Numbered from the stretch's first letter, positions 44,410-56,164 are shown. The stretch: DNA of 64,000 nucleotides from Gnetum montanum (GCA_015680685.1 MNCI01036755.1:317759-381758); one strand, 5' to 3'. The notes: generated by a model from the letters alone, not told the origin. Translations and numbers: made by a program.

Positions 44410-46279
44410 CTGCAATCACACGAGATCAATCATTAGTAAGGTTGCTTACCAAAGTTAAGTTATAGCTCACTTCTTGTCTTAATGGATTTGTCTCTTATTC
44501 TGTGTGATTTAAAGTTGGGAATTTTTGTGAAAATGTCCCTAAAAGGTTTTAATATTTGACCCACTTTGATTAGGTGGCTTCATAATTTTTAATTTCCTGG
44601 TATAAGTGAGGAGATGAAGTTGTTTTTTGGCACATGTTGAGCATTTTTGTATAATTAATTACCCTTGATAGTGTCCTTTGGGTGATGAAAAATTTCAAAA
44701 AAATTGTGCACAATTCATAATGTACCCCTCTTCCACGACTAAGATAAACACTTCAGGTTTAGATAGGTTTAAGTGGAATGAAAATCGAAGCGCTAGTGAG
44801 TGAGTTATGGTTGTTGGAACAAGAGATATGCAATCGCAAGTCATAGAAGAAAATTTGAAAAACTCCCTCATGTGAATAGTTGCAAATGATGTTGAAATTC
44901 GTGGGGAGGCATATTTATAGTATTTATGGGATGCAATATTGTGTATGCAATATCGCATCTATGATATTGCGTCAGACATGATATTGCATATGCGATATCG
45001 TGGCCTATTTAAACTAGGGTACTTGGAAAAATTGATAAATTTTTGAAATTCCTAACTCAAAAATGAAGGACTTGAAGTTGACATAAAGGATCTATGGTAA
45101 AATTGATAATCCTTAAGGCATAAAAGGGATAATGGTGTAAAATCTGGCAATGAAAGTCATGAAGAGTATAAAGAAAAAGGACATGTGTTGGTACATAGGA
45201 ACATTTGAACTGGAAGGATGATAAGGGAAAGAATATATTTGGCAATGAAGTACTCAAAGGGTATAAAATGATGTGGTGGTGTGCAACAAGTACAAATTAC
45301 AAAATTCATATAAGTGGGTCCTCCCCAAAGCAGATTCCAACCTATAATGCCCTTGCGTAACCACGCCTTAAAATGTTTGTAGGTACTAGAATGGTTAAAT
45401 GCAATCTACACCAATTTCACAAAACACAAACACGTAAATACCACTATGATGAGGTATAAATTCAATGCTACACAAGTCACGAGTCCCAATTACAAGAACG
45501 GCGAGATGGGACGAATTGTAGAAGGGATTGCAAAGAGTAGGATATGAGGTAACTAGCCTAGGGCACAATGAATCCTCAATGTAAGGCATGATTAATGTTT
45601 CTTTAATCTGTCAATCCAAAATCAGGACCAAGTCCATTTCTTTGATCAGTGACATTGCATTGTTTCATCCAATGATGGACAACCATAAGAGCCCATGGCA
45701 GCAAGGTGTACGATCACTTGGCGTTTTGTTCAAGGGAGGAGTGATTTGGAATTGCTTTGTGGCACTTTGAGCTTGATCTTTTCTTTTTCTTTTTATGTGG
45801 CCTCTTTGGCACACTCTTCTTGCTCTCTTTTTTTTCATTTTTTGAATGCTTAATCTAGAGAAGCTGCCTACCTTCAGGCATGGATGCATGTCCTTCCAGT
45901 GGGACCCCCTAGAACAACAGTGAGTTTTCTTGATTGAGTGCCTTTTGATTACTCTTAATTCCATCTTTCATTAGATCTACAAGGATCTTAGTACAACCAA
46001 GCTGCATGATAACTCCTATAGATGTCACCAAAGAGAATCCACAAGTCCCCTTGGTGTCACACCCTGGCCATTCCCACTTAGTCCATCCTCCTTCACTTTG
46101 GGTATAATAAACACAAGGTTACTTTAAGTTTTAATGATTAGAAATATCATTGTACCCAAGGTAGAACCTCTTATTAATGGAATGGGTAGGTGGATGTTGT
46201 GGGCTTGCTATCCAAATAATTAGTTACTCAAGACTTGATAGCATAGAACAATACCTCAACCAATGGGTCACATGAGTAT
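44410..46279 (-). other. Gyp-F1 interior without a recognisable gene
   Basis: No RT, protease or integrase motif is visible in any frame. At 44931-45000 there are several copies of a GATATTGCG/GCAATATCGC word that is also typical of the family LTRs. The rest is AT-rich filler and possibly a long intron upstream of the extra ORF, since an acceptor precedes its ATG. Confidence 0.5.
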
Positions 46280-46949
46280 TTTATTTACTGATGAGATTAC
46301 CCTAAAACAGATAAAACAACAAATTAAAAGATGAAAAAATGGAAAAAAAATATTGTAAAATTAAAGAAAATGAAAATTACTTATTAATTATACTTATTAT
46401 AATGGAGGATATCCCCCATGACTAATCCCTTGAGTATGGCTAGAATTAATAAATGAAAAATTTGGATCCAAGCATTTTGGAATCATTGGGGTCTGGTCAT
46501 ATCCAAACCACCGGGTATCTTTTGAGGTGGTGGTAGGAATATACCCAAATTGGGGTTCACACACTTGATTATAGTAGGCATAGTGGAGCAAATTATAAGN
46601 CGGGTTAACTCCTTATCACATGACCACATCTTATAATTTGCTCCACTATGCCTACTATAATCAAGTGTGTGAACCCCAATTTGGGTATATTCCTACCACC
46701 ACCTCAAAAGATACCCGGTGGTTTGGATATGACCAGACCCCAATGATTCCAAAATGCTTGGATCCAAATTTTTCATTTATTAATTCTAGCCATACTCAAG
46801 GGATTAGTCATGGGGGATATCCTCCATTATAATAAGTATAATTAATAAGTAATTTTCATTTTCTTTAATTTTACAATATTTTTTTTCCATTTTTTCATCT
46901 TTTAATTTGTTGTTTTATCTGTTTTAGGGTAATCTCATCAGTAAATAAA
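46280..46949. repeat. Perfect inverted duplication with 320-bp arms, probably an assembly artefact
   Basis: 46280-46599 and 46630-46949 are reverse complements of equal length and encode the same 64-residue peptide (CEPQFGYIPTTTSK...) on opposite strands. An N sits at 46600 and another at 46950. Perfect identity beside Ns in otherwise strongly decayed DNA suggests a contig joined twice. One arm is probably the real C-terminal part of Gyp-F1 gag. Confidence 0.8.
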
Positions 46950-47218
46950 NGCTGTGGTGCAAACCCTTCAAGTACAATTGGTGGCAATGTAGAAGGAGGT
47001 GAAGGATGAGAATGTTGAAATTGAGGAGAAGTATAATGTACATGAGGTGGTGGTCCTATTAGAGAGGATATGGGTTGATAGTATTGAGGAGAATAATAAT
47101 AATGTGATGAGGTAGAAGATGTTGACCCAGTTGGGGAAACATGATGTTGAACTTGATAAGCACTTAGGTTCGAATGGTATGAAGGGTGTAACTAGTTTGG
47201 AGATGGCCTCCCCTATGA

Positions 47219-48392
47219 CTAGGATTGTTGCCACTGTGATTGAACACAGTATTTTTGTATGAACTTTGGATGTAACATTCTTTCCCAATGCTCATGCAAA
47301 TGTGACAAGATTGGGCATTGGCCATTGGGGTGATCATACAGGCAAATGTTACATTGATACATATGATTAGTAGTTAAGTTCATATTCTCTTTAACCCTTC
47401 TTTCAGATTTGCTACAGGTGTTTTGTCCTGTTTCTTGGGTTTTCATAACTCTATCTCCAATAATGTTGGCATATTCTCCACATTTTTCATGTATCCACTC
47501 TGTCATCTTATTGATCTTTGCCTCAATTTCATCCAATGATTGTAGTATTGGCAAAGATGGTTTCACCTCCTTGAGGTGAGTTGATTTCTCCTCTTCATAA
47601 TCATGGGCCCTTGTTGATTTTTGGGCATGTTGAGATTTTTTAGCATTCTCCCATTTAGCCATTTCTCCTTCTTCATTTGCTACCTACTTAATAAGCTCTT
47701 GGACTTGATGGGTTTGTAGCTCATATATTTGACCTTGGGCATACATCCCTAGGGTTTCCCTTATTTTATTATGGAGCCATATATGATATGGTACATTAGC
47801 CTTTCCTTGGAGAACTCATGGCCTAGGCAGTTGTTTAACAATGCATAATATCTTTCTAAGGCCATGTCCAAGGGTTCATGTTGTGCCTGTTTCCACTCTT
47901 GGATTTTTCTCCTCAAGGATGACACTCTTGCATACATTTAATATCTTTCATTGAAGATTTTTACCACTTTTGGCCAACGAGTGTCATAGGAAAGAGCTTA
48001 AGTTTTTGTCATTCATTATCAATGCTATTCCATACATAGGCATCATGGAAGGCTTGTAGATGATTTTGTGGATCTAAATCATAGCCTCTTGAAAAATTAG
48101 GAAATTTTTTTAAGTTGAGCTTGGGTAGACGGCTTTCCTTACGATGCCTACGAGATATTTGAATAGCCTCTTGTATTTCCGTTAGGCTTGTAGTGGCCAG
48201 TAGGGGTTCATCGTCACTAGGTATGTTATGAATTCATGAGTTGGAATGATGTTGTCTTCATTTATGTTCATAGGAAACCCCTACATTAGATTGGGTACTC
48301 CAAAATTTATCTTCATAATCATATAATTTGTTGGTTCTCCAATGAATTACCTCACTATTTGTTGCATTATCAAAGTCTTGTGAGAGAGACAT
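47219..48392 (-). pseudogene. Gyp-F1 gag
   Basis: ATG at 48392 (MSLSQDFDNATNSEVIHWRT), 150 bp from the LTR. A decayed gag core follows: LPKLNLKKFPNF, DPQNHLQAFHDAYVWNSID, LKLFPMTLVGQKW. After several stops and a phase change, a 147-codon stretch ends with CNICLYDHPNGQCPILSH, a Cys/His cluster like the knuckle of Athila-type gag. A proline- and tyrosine-rich part follows to about 46951. Confidence 0.65.
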
Positions 48393-48521
48393 GGTTGTGA
48401 ACTTGTGTGTGACTTAATTGCAATTATTATTATTATTTATTTTATTTTTTTCCTAAAATATATATCATTATTACTTTGTTACAATGATCTTATATGATGT
48501 AACTAATCTAAATAACTAGCA

Positions 48522-48542
48522 CCATCCTTGGCAATGGTGCCA
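48522..48542 (-). other. Gyp-F1 primer-binding site
   Basis: Minus strand TGGCACCATTGCCAAGG.., one base from the LTR. It resembles the TGGCGCCGTTGCC-type site of many plant gypsy elements with transitions, and differs from the site shared by the Tat elements here. Confidence 0.75.
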
Positions 48543-48543
48543 A

Positions 48544-49214
48544 TGATGAGTGGCGAGGTACCCCTACACTCAACCATACAAATACGAGTGTTTCATGAAC
48601 GATCCAGTTGAACTCTATAGACAGTCTAATTGTGGTATCTAGATAGTTACTTATTGATCACAGTTCATTGTCTTTCCACCTAGACTAGTATTTGCTTTGT
48701 CATGTATGGTTTATTCTAGAGTGAGGTATGTGATGTGGTCCTAAGCTAGTGCTACTCCTAGAGGTAATGGAAATAACTTTGATTAACCTAATATGGAAAG
48801 GGTGAAGAGATTCTAAGCTAGCTTAAGTGTGATGAGCATCCATCCCTTAATCATTCGTACACATCTTGGACCTCATGCATGACTAATACTAGGATTACCA
48901 AGCATAGATCCTAGGTACACTACTAGGTTATCAAGTAGTCACACTTAAATGCTCGTGATTAAGTCATACTCATTCCATGTTTAAGGAGTTTAGGGTGAAG
49001 AGATATTAACTACAAAAGAAATAAATAACAATAACAATTAAATAATCAAACTAAGTGAATGCTGCAATGATGAAGTAATCTTGATCTTTATTTCCAGTCA
49101 TGTGTGTATCCAAGTACACCACACTCAAATAAAGGTGTCGTACAATTACAATCATCGCACTGTAGGCATGCACTGGGAGAAAGGGTTGAGAAAAAACTAA
49201 CAATGAAAACTAAT
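48544..49214 (-). repeat. Gyp-F1 5' LTR, truncated by Gyp-F2
   Basis: Matches the first 670 bp of 10855-11658, then stops at AAAACTAAT where the Gyp-F2 LTR begins. The missing 130 bp should lie beyond the far end of Gyp-F2, outside the window. Confidence 0.88.
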
Positions 49215-49429
49215 TGATGAGCGGTGAGGTTTTTCTACGCTCAACCATATGAATACGAGTGTTTCACGCATGATCCGGTCAAATTCCAAGGACTAAGTGC
49301 CTCTGCACCTTTGTGGAACAATAATAGGTTGGTTAATTATTGTCTTCCCAAACTTACTTGTATGTTACGGTTGTATGGTTAAGTAAGCTTGAGGTATATG
49401 ATTTTTATGGCTTTTATGTGTTTTATATC
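49215..49429 (-). repeat. Gyp-F2 3' LTR, left piece
   Basis: TGATGAGCGGTGAGG and the following TCAACCATATGAATACGAGTG match the start of the Gyp-F1 LTR with divergence. It is cut at 49429 by Tat-4 and continues at 62884. Joined length is about 807 bp, close to the 804 bp of Gyp-F1. Confidence 0.85.
49425..49429. repeat. Target-site duplication of Tat-4, left copy (ATATC)
   Basis: ATATC here and at 62884-62888. It fixes the ends of Tat-4. Confidence 0.9.
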
Positions 49430-51537
49430 TGTACCATCTGAAATCGTCGGTGTCGGGCTGGAATGTTACAAGCACCAAAANCTACCATCTGAAATCGTCG
49501 GTGTCGGGCTGGAATGTTACAAGCACCAAAAGATTCATAGACAAGCATAGTAGACCCTACCCCCTCTTGAGGGTGAGCTGGAAATGAACGAAGGTAGAGT
49601 GCCTTGGATGATCTGCACACGAATCAAACAAGGACTTCCCCAATGTTTGCCACTACAACACGTTGGGTTATACGTAAACTACAACTAAATGTAAACTAGT
49701 ATGAAACGTATAGAAAATGTAAACATGCATAATCATAGAAAATGATGTAAACTATAACGAAAGTTGGCCAAATGTATCAAATTTATTGGAAAAGAGTGTG
49801 TACAAAGTATTGGTTTGTACGAAGTTGTGGATCTACACAAGATAGACGTAGAGCCCCGATGGATGCAGATTGGTGATGACAACTACTGGGAATTTCTGCA
49901 GGCACAGCGTGAAGGCTGTATGCTCAATGTTCAGGGTAGAAGTCCAACATGTAGGGTGGGTGTTCTGGATGCTTGAAGTGTGGATTGCCCAAATTTCTGC
50001 CAAGGTTTTTTTTTCGAACCCTAATCTGGTCAAAGATCTGGGTTTTTGTACAAGTTTGGGCATTAAATTCAAATATGAGATGGGATGATTAGCTGTGGGA
50101 TGCTAGAATTTTAGATTGGGTGACATGTGGAGCATCAACTGGGTGCAAAAAAATGAAGCTTTACAAGTGTGCAGCATGCCAGCGTGTACACGCTGGGCGT
50201 ATATGCCCCACACATTGGATAGCGTGTGAGAAAGCATGAAGAATTTCTAACCAAATTTTGAGCTATGAAGCTAGTTTTGAGCATGTATCTGGATGTCTAA
50301 TGTCCTTAGGATGCTGCCTATCAATTTTGGGCTCATTTAACCTTGATTTAAAAGGGTTTTAGAAGGCTCCAAAAGCGTACACAATGTGCATACACGCTAG
50401 GCATGTAGACCAGTGTGTGGGCATGGAAACTATAGTTTTGGAGCCTAATATTGTACACTAGGGTTGGATCCTTGTTTCCTAAGTGTTGGTGGTTCTCCAA
50501 GGCATCCAAGGGCTCATTTTGGCTTCATTTTGACTGAGTTTTGGGCATGTTTCTAGTGTGCATGCTGTGCTGCACGTTGGGCATGCACTCTAGGAATGCA
50601 ACGCCAAAAATGACCCTTATGATGCCTAAAATTGATGTTTCTAGAGCCTGTGGGCTTGTAGATTCATTGACCATGCCTTGAGGGCTGACTCCATGTCAAA
50701 ATCTTGCCTAAAATTCCCAATCAACCTTGTTCAAAGTGGTGCATGTTGGGCTACACATTGGGCGTGTAGGCCAGCGTATAGGCATGAAATTGCCACTTTT
50801 CAAACTTAAAACTTGATTTTTGGGAGCCTAGGATGATGCCTGATGCTTTCTCTTCCTCTGGGAGTTGATTTCCTATGAAAATCCTACTCTGAATGCCTGT
50901 TTTGGTCTATCTATGATTGTACACGCTGGGCATGCAGGCCAGCATGCAGGCATGAAAACCCATCATTTGGAGCCCAAAATTTGATTTTCATGTACCTGAG
51001 AGCTACTAGGAACCTTGGGGAAGGTCATGGGGGGTCCAGACACTCAATTCTGGCATGTTTTGGCTTATTTTTGGGGCTCAAAAGTTGCTGTAAGCTGGGC
51101 TTTACTCTGGGCGTGCATGTTGGCGTGCAGGAATGAAAACCCATCATTTGGAGCTCAAAATTTGATTTTTAGGTACTTGAGAGCTATTGGGGACCTTGGG
51201 TATGTCCTAGGGGTCCATATTCTCAATTCTAGCATGTTTTGGCTCATTTTTTGGGCTCAAAAGTTGCTGTACGCTGGGTTGTACGCTGGCCAGCGTACAC
51301 CGAGGTGTGCCCAGAGTATACTTGGTCAAAACCAAGTATTTTGAACCCAAAACTTGAAATTCCTGATGTTGGATGCTGATGTAGTCACCTATGGGTCCTA
51401 GGAAACTCTTTCTTATTCAATTATGCTTCGTTTGATGCTATTTTTGAGGTTCACAAATTTTAGTCATGCTGGGAAGCATCATGACTTAGCTTGATTCTTG
51501 TCTGAAAGTGTTGGGTCCAAATTTTGGTGCTGTTTCA
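49430..51537 (-). repeat. Tat-4 3' LTR
   Basis: 2108 bp including a 50-bp exact duplication around an N at 49481 (assembly artefact). Contains words such as GTACGCTGGGCGTGCATG at intervals, each followed by CATGAAAACCCATCATTTGGA-like text in shorter form. Starts TGAAACAG in element orientation. Confidence 0.92.
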
Positions 51538-51850
51538 TTGGCCCCTCTTTGTTAAAGCTTGGAGGAATCGACCTAAGAAGTGTCGACAAAGAAGTACAAA
51601 ACACCACAAGCAACTTGGTAGAAACATTGTCCTTTGACACTTGGTCAAATGTCATCGCAGCATGTTCAGTAGTACATGGGATTGGGGAAATGAAGTTTGT
51701 AGTTGGATAGGGAAATGGAAATTGTGGGGATTGAGAACTGATCAAGGGATTGTGCATGGTGAAGGGGATGCTTTGGTGTGTATACGGGTCATGTTGATCC
51801 TTGTCAATAGCCATTGTCTAGCAGACTTGGAACCAAGACATGAGGTGTAC
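51538..51850 (-). other. Tat-4 polypurine tract and last part of its 3' tail
   Basis: Minus strand AAAGAGGGGCCAA precedes the LTR. The adjoining 0.3 kb, including GCTATTGACAAGGATCA, aligns with Tat-2 42150-42417. The similarity to Tat-2 ends near 51850 and resumes near 55290. Confidence 0.75.
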
Positions 51851-53797
51851 GTCTATTGGCAACCGTTTGGGATGCGACCACCAACGAGTGTCCTCGAACA
51901 GGATATAGGTGCTTGCTGGTCTCTGGCAACACCAAGGCCCAGATACCTTCAAATAGACTCAGTAGTTAATGTGAGTATGTGTGTGTGCTGTTGCGGTGTG
52001 CGGTTGTGTAAAATGAAATGATTGTTTGTGTGTAAACTACAAATGACTTACTTTAAAGAGATTCAGCCAACTTTGCCAAGTACTGTGATTTGTTGAGAGT
52101 TCCTATTGTGTTCAATTGCCTAGTCTATGCAGTCCTTATAATAGCTACTTGTAACAAATAAAATTTTGTAAAAACATTTGAGCACAACTCTATAAATCTA
52201 CTTCTAATTTTCCCCAAAGAAAGAGATAGTTCCACAAGATAACTAGAAATAGAGCAAGATTCAATGGAAATAGACAGAAAAGAAAGCATATTTGTGTGGA
52301 CCTCAAATATTTAAACAAGGTAAAATGACATGAGTAAACACTTCACAATAAAGCTATCCCAAATTCAATATCTACTAATTGTTCAAACTTCCAAGGCTCA
52401 AATAAGCAATTTCTTCAAGACAATCCTACTATGCTACTAAAAATTGTTGCGTAAACTACCACGTACGAGACTCCATTTTGGCTAGATAATGGATGTTAAT
52501 AATTGCATTCAACAGAACCTTCAAAAGACTTGATAATGTCTGATTGAAATACCACGGAGATTCACTTTAAAAATAAAAAGAAGCTATTCTGGTCCCATCA
52601 AAATACCAAAGATTTTCTGAACCCTCTTGACTATTGAATCATTCAACAGCATGACTACAAGCAGAGGCTCTCTTTCAACAATCCCAATAGTAGTTCTTAT
52701 ATGTTGCACAATAACCAAATTCACTACTAAAATGCTCTTAAGGCTTTCAAACACAAGCGATTCTATGGCAAAATTTTAACAAAAATTTTCAATCGTACAA
52801 CAAGAACAATAAGAGCAATCTAAAAATCCTAAAATTACTTTCCAAGGATGATACCATCTAAACCACTAGCTAAACAATTTAAAAAAAATAAAAAAATAAA
52901 AACATAACTCATAGGACCATGACAAAGAGGCTGAAATCTTTTCTTTAGCAAGCCATCTTACAAGCAATCTTTCACAATGTCTTCCAAGAGTGTGTCTCCA
53001 AGTGAGAGCCCAAGTGCTAGCTAGTAGCCTTCCAAAGTGTGATGTTAATGTCTTCTCAAAAATCTTCTATTGTTCCCCCTGAAGCCTTTTTATAGGGTTC
53101 AAAGGTAGGTACGTAAGTTACAAAATATCTTGGGTGGTTATAACCACCATAGAGATAAAAAAGCTGCGGGTGACAAGTGTCCTATTTAGTTGCCAAATGT
53201 TTTCATTCAGCTGCCAAGTGTCTTCATTCAATTGCCAAGTGTTTACCATGGAGAGAAACAAGTTGCAGTTGACAAGTGGCCTTTTTAGTTGACAAGTGGC
53301 CTTTGTGGAGATAAAGAGGTTGTAGTTGACAAGTGGCCTTTGTGGTGGTTATAACCACCATTTCCATTGACAAGTGTTCAATTCACATAGGACTTTGAAC
53401 AATTGTTGCATAAATTCCCTTTTTAAATCATAAAATATTTTATTGTTATTTAAATCATAGTAGTAGAGATAGTAACCATGGAGTTGATGCATACATGGAT
53501 GGGTTAATATATAAATATATATGTAAGTGTGTACAACTGAATGCATAAATGGAGTAGCACTCTCACGTTTTCAATACAAAGTGAGTTTCATGTTATGTAG
53601 ATAGTATATTATTTAATTATATTTTAATCATGTAGATAGTATATAGTTTATAGTGTCAACACATAGCATTTCTTGCCATTATGTAGTTTGTGTAATGGTC
53701 ATCATAGTCCAGGTTCAACATGAAGATGCCATTGGTAAGTCCGGCCATCGTTTGTATGAAGGTGCTCATGCTGGACAATCGTTTGTATGAGCAGATT
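51851..53797 (-). other. Foreign block in Tat-4, part without a recognised gene
   Basis: This has no counterpart in Tat-2. On the minus strand there is CCTATAAAAAGG (TATA-like, near 53085-53096) followed by non-coding sequence, which resembles a promoter or another LTR. Upstream of it lie repeats bounded by two identical 16-bp palindromes (separate entry). No protein was recognised. Confidence 0.5.
53133..53358. repeat. Direct repeats of TTGACAAGTGGCC between two perfect 16-bp palindromes
   Basis: GGTGGTTATAACCACC occurs at 53133-53148 and 53343-53358. Between them are at least six versions of GTTGACAAGTGGCC or ATTGCCAAGTGTTT. It lies just upstream (minus strand) of the TATA-like box, so it could be a promoter or enhancer block of an unidentified element. 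Confidence 0.7.
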
Positions 53798-54735
53798 TTA
53801 GTTCATCATCTTCAAAGTTGCTGCCACTATTAATGACTTGAAATTTGGATCAACATCAAGGTCGTTTTGCAGATAACAGAGTTGGGAGTACTGGGATTGT
53901 ATATCTTGTATTTTTGGCATGGCCGCGAGATTGTTCTTGGAGCTACAGTGCACAATCTTAAGTCCAACGATGACCTGGAAACCAGATCTAGATCTATATC
54001 CGGTGCTCTGCTGTTGCAAAACAGGGCCAACAAATGATATAGATGCAGGAACAGGGACCCTTCCTTCTCCTTTTTGTTCCTCAATTTTTGTTGGGCCTAG
54101 CTCGCTTGGGTCTGGAGCATCTGAACTTATGAAGCTCATCAGCATGAGCAACACCAAGCACGACAGACTCATAAGTACCAAGATTACCCATAATCCTCTT
54201 CTCAAAAATCAACTCCGCATATGCAGTCACGCTGTTGGGCACCACCGGCACCTCCCACTGCTACGTGTGATGGAACAATCCCATCTCGACTGGAATGGAA
54301 TTGAACCTGCACACGCTCACAACCAAAGACCCACTCTCCACAGCTCGGTCATGGAAAAGGGCCTCCATGCGCTCCATGAACTTGGGCTTGCCAATGATGT
54401 CGAGGTAATCGATGCCAACGACGATGCAGGCGGTGATGAAGGGTTTGCCGTAGAGGTGGAATAGGCCCACGTAGGTGAGCACGAGGTAGGTGTGCGCGCA
54501 CAGTCGCTGCAGCAAATCCATGTCAGAGACATCAACCTCCAGAATCAAAACCACGACTGGCAGCGAAGGAGGGGAGGCCTAGCATACGATGTCAGCGAGC
54601 TGGCTGTGGCTGCTTCTGGCAATGCCTATTTTTGCAAGTTCGACCGATGCGCGGCTGTGACTTCGAGCAAGTATCGGACAACATATTTGCCAGTGAAGCC
54701 CAACGCCCCAAAAACCACGGCATCTAGCTCTTTCT
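53798..54735 (-). pseudogene. Captured fragment of a saccharopine dehydrogenase-like oxidoreductase gene
   Basis: On the minus strand the peptide pieces KELDAVVFGALGFTGKYVVR (Rossmann nucleotide-binding start), VGLFHLYGKPFITACIVVGI, DYLDIIGKPKFMERMEALFH, ESGSLVVSVCRFNSIPVEMG and MGNLGTYESVVLGVAHADEL occur in the order of the plant family of mitochondrial saccharopine dehydrogenase-like oxidoreductases. Frameshifts separate them. After about 54100 the resemblance fades although an open stretch runs to 53798. Conserved parts follow without introns, which suggests capture from RNA or from an intron-poor stretch. In plants this protein family is a putative NAD(P)-dependent oxidoreductase; its role is not settled. 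Confidence 0.8.
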
Positions 54736-54889
54736 TCTTCTTCTTCTCCACTTGTTCGTTTTGACAAATATCACTGCTGGCCTCACCTACCTCATCTATT
54801 TTTTCGACATCTCCTTCCGATTCTATGGTTCACTGTGGCAAATATCGTTAACTTCATTTTTGTTATTCTCATCCTTTCGCTTTGACTTC

Positions 54890-55085
54890 CTCTTCTTCTA
54901 ATTATCCAGCCCTCTGATTCAAATATGTGAAGCATTTTATTGCCACAACATAACCTAAACTTAGAGTATCTTTGTATACTTTTCCACAGCTACCCTCTCC
55001 TACCAAATTAGCTACACTGAAAGTGTCAGTGGCTACGATGACTTCTTGGAGGGAGATTTTTTAAAAACTGTTCACCCAACCTGGG
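54890..55085 (-). pseudogene. Captured fragment of a receptor-like protein kinase
   Basis: Minus-strand frame SLQEVIVATDTFSVANLVGE, then GEGSCGKVYKDTLSLGYVVA and AIKCFTYL, ending at a TAA. It contains the Gly-rich ATP loop (GxGxxGxV) and the AxK lysine of a Ser/Thr/Tyr kinase N-lobe, preceded by the xATDxFS segment typical of plant receptor-like kinases. Only the first about 50 residues of the kinase domain are left. It lies 150 bp upstream of, and in the same direction as, the oxidoreductase fragment, so both may have been caught in one chimeric transcript. Confidence 0.75.
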
Positions 55086-55289
55086 AATCTGTAATTTGGC
55101 CTTTTTGTTTTTCCTTTTATGAAATAGGATACCCATATAAACCAACAAAATAAAACCAATTAAAAGTTTGTTAACGCAGCATAATTTTCAGAATTCTACT
55201 GCTCCTGGCATTTTAGAGAATTGGTGATGATGTTGTATAAACTTGACTTGGCTACTATTCCATGAAATGGCCAAAATGTGCCAACAACG

Positions 55290-56160
55290 TCCTTTGGTGA
55301 AACAAGACTCTTGTTTAGTGTTTAAGAAGACTTGTTGGCACAACCAAAGCCACATGATGATGTGTTGCATTCTTTGGAGGAACAGGGCCTCTGTTTAGTA
55401 TTAAAGGGAACCTATTGGCAGAGAGCCAAAGCCATGCAACGAGATGTTACTTGAGCATTTGAGACATGAGTACTTGCTTCTAAGATAACTACCTTCTGCC
55501 TGGGGCTTGTATGGAAAGTGCCAAGGGTCTTGTGTTTCTTTTTGGCTTTTTTGCTCTTCGCTCTTTACTCTTTTGTTCTTTTTTTCTTTTGTTCTTTTTT
55601 TTTCTTTCATTTCTTTTTGTTTCTTTTTGTTTTTTTTTTGTTTCTTTATATATATTTTTTGTAAAGAGCTTTGTTTTGATCCTGTACTCATGCTTAAGTG
55701 CCATGTTGTATGTTGCAACTACTTAAAAGTGTTGCAGTGTGCAACGGTGTGCTCAATGTTTCAGGGTTCACTGGGTGTGTCAGGGGTGTAACTGAGTAGA
55801 GTATGTTGAGGAATAGATGGGAAATGTAATGGGAGATGGGAATGTACTAGTGAATGGCTTGATTAACTTTGTTACATGTGTTGGGAACAATGTGGTACCT
55901 TGCTGCTGTGACGAAGTGCATTCTTGTACGAACACCTCTAAGTGTCATCCTGCAAACACAACTCTAAGAAGACAAGAAAACCACGAGTGAGTAAGTAAGC
56001 TTAGACTTGAACAAAAACTGATGAAACAAAGGCACCAAATGAGATTTTAGGCACTGAATATGAATGGCGGTAATGTTGTTAGGATCAACTAATGATGAGT
56101 GAGGCAGTGGCTCTAATGAATTTTAAATGCAGCTACAGATCAGGAGGCTAGAGATGAAGC
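55290..56160 (-). other. Tat-4 3' non-coding tail
   Basis: Aligns with Tat-2 41400-42130 (shared CATACAAGCCCCAGGCAG and CAGAGGCCCTGTTCCTCC). A T-rich run at 55555-55665 is an A-rich run in element sense. The conserved acceptor GTTGTGTTTGCAG before GATGACA lies at 55946-55965 on the minus strand. Confidence 0.7.
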
Positions 56161-56164
56161 TACC

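Larger units (their letters stand above)
10855..49214 (-). mobile_element. Gyp-F1: gypsy-like LTR element with gag and an extra coiled-coil ORF, split by Tat-2, right LTR truncated
   Basis: Homologous LTRs lie at 10855-11658 and 48544-49214. The right one stops where Gyp-F2 begins. Minus-strand signals agree: a primer-binding site starting TGGCACCATTGCCAAGG next to the right LTR and a polypurine tract (TTGTGGGGGTA) next to the left LTR. The interior has gag at 48392-47219 and an extra ORF at 44409-11845 that is split by Tat-2. No RT or integrase is visible, so the element is non-autonomous or has lost pol. The gag style and primer site suggest the Athila/Tat branch, with low certainty. Confidence 0.8.

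Noticed and set aside
53919-54464. 181-codon plus-strand open frame
   Set aside because: It is antisense to the saccharopine dehydrogenase-like fragment, whose minus-strand peptides match a known family.
55555-55665. T-rich run that could be the tail of a SINE or LINE
   Set aside because: It lies in the middle of the tail shared with Tat-2, which has a shorter A-run at the same place; no target-site duplication surrounds it.
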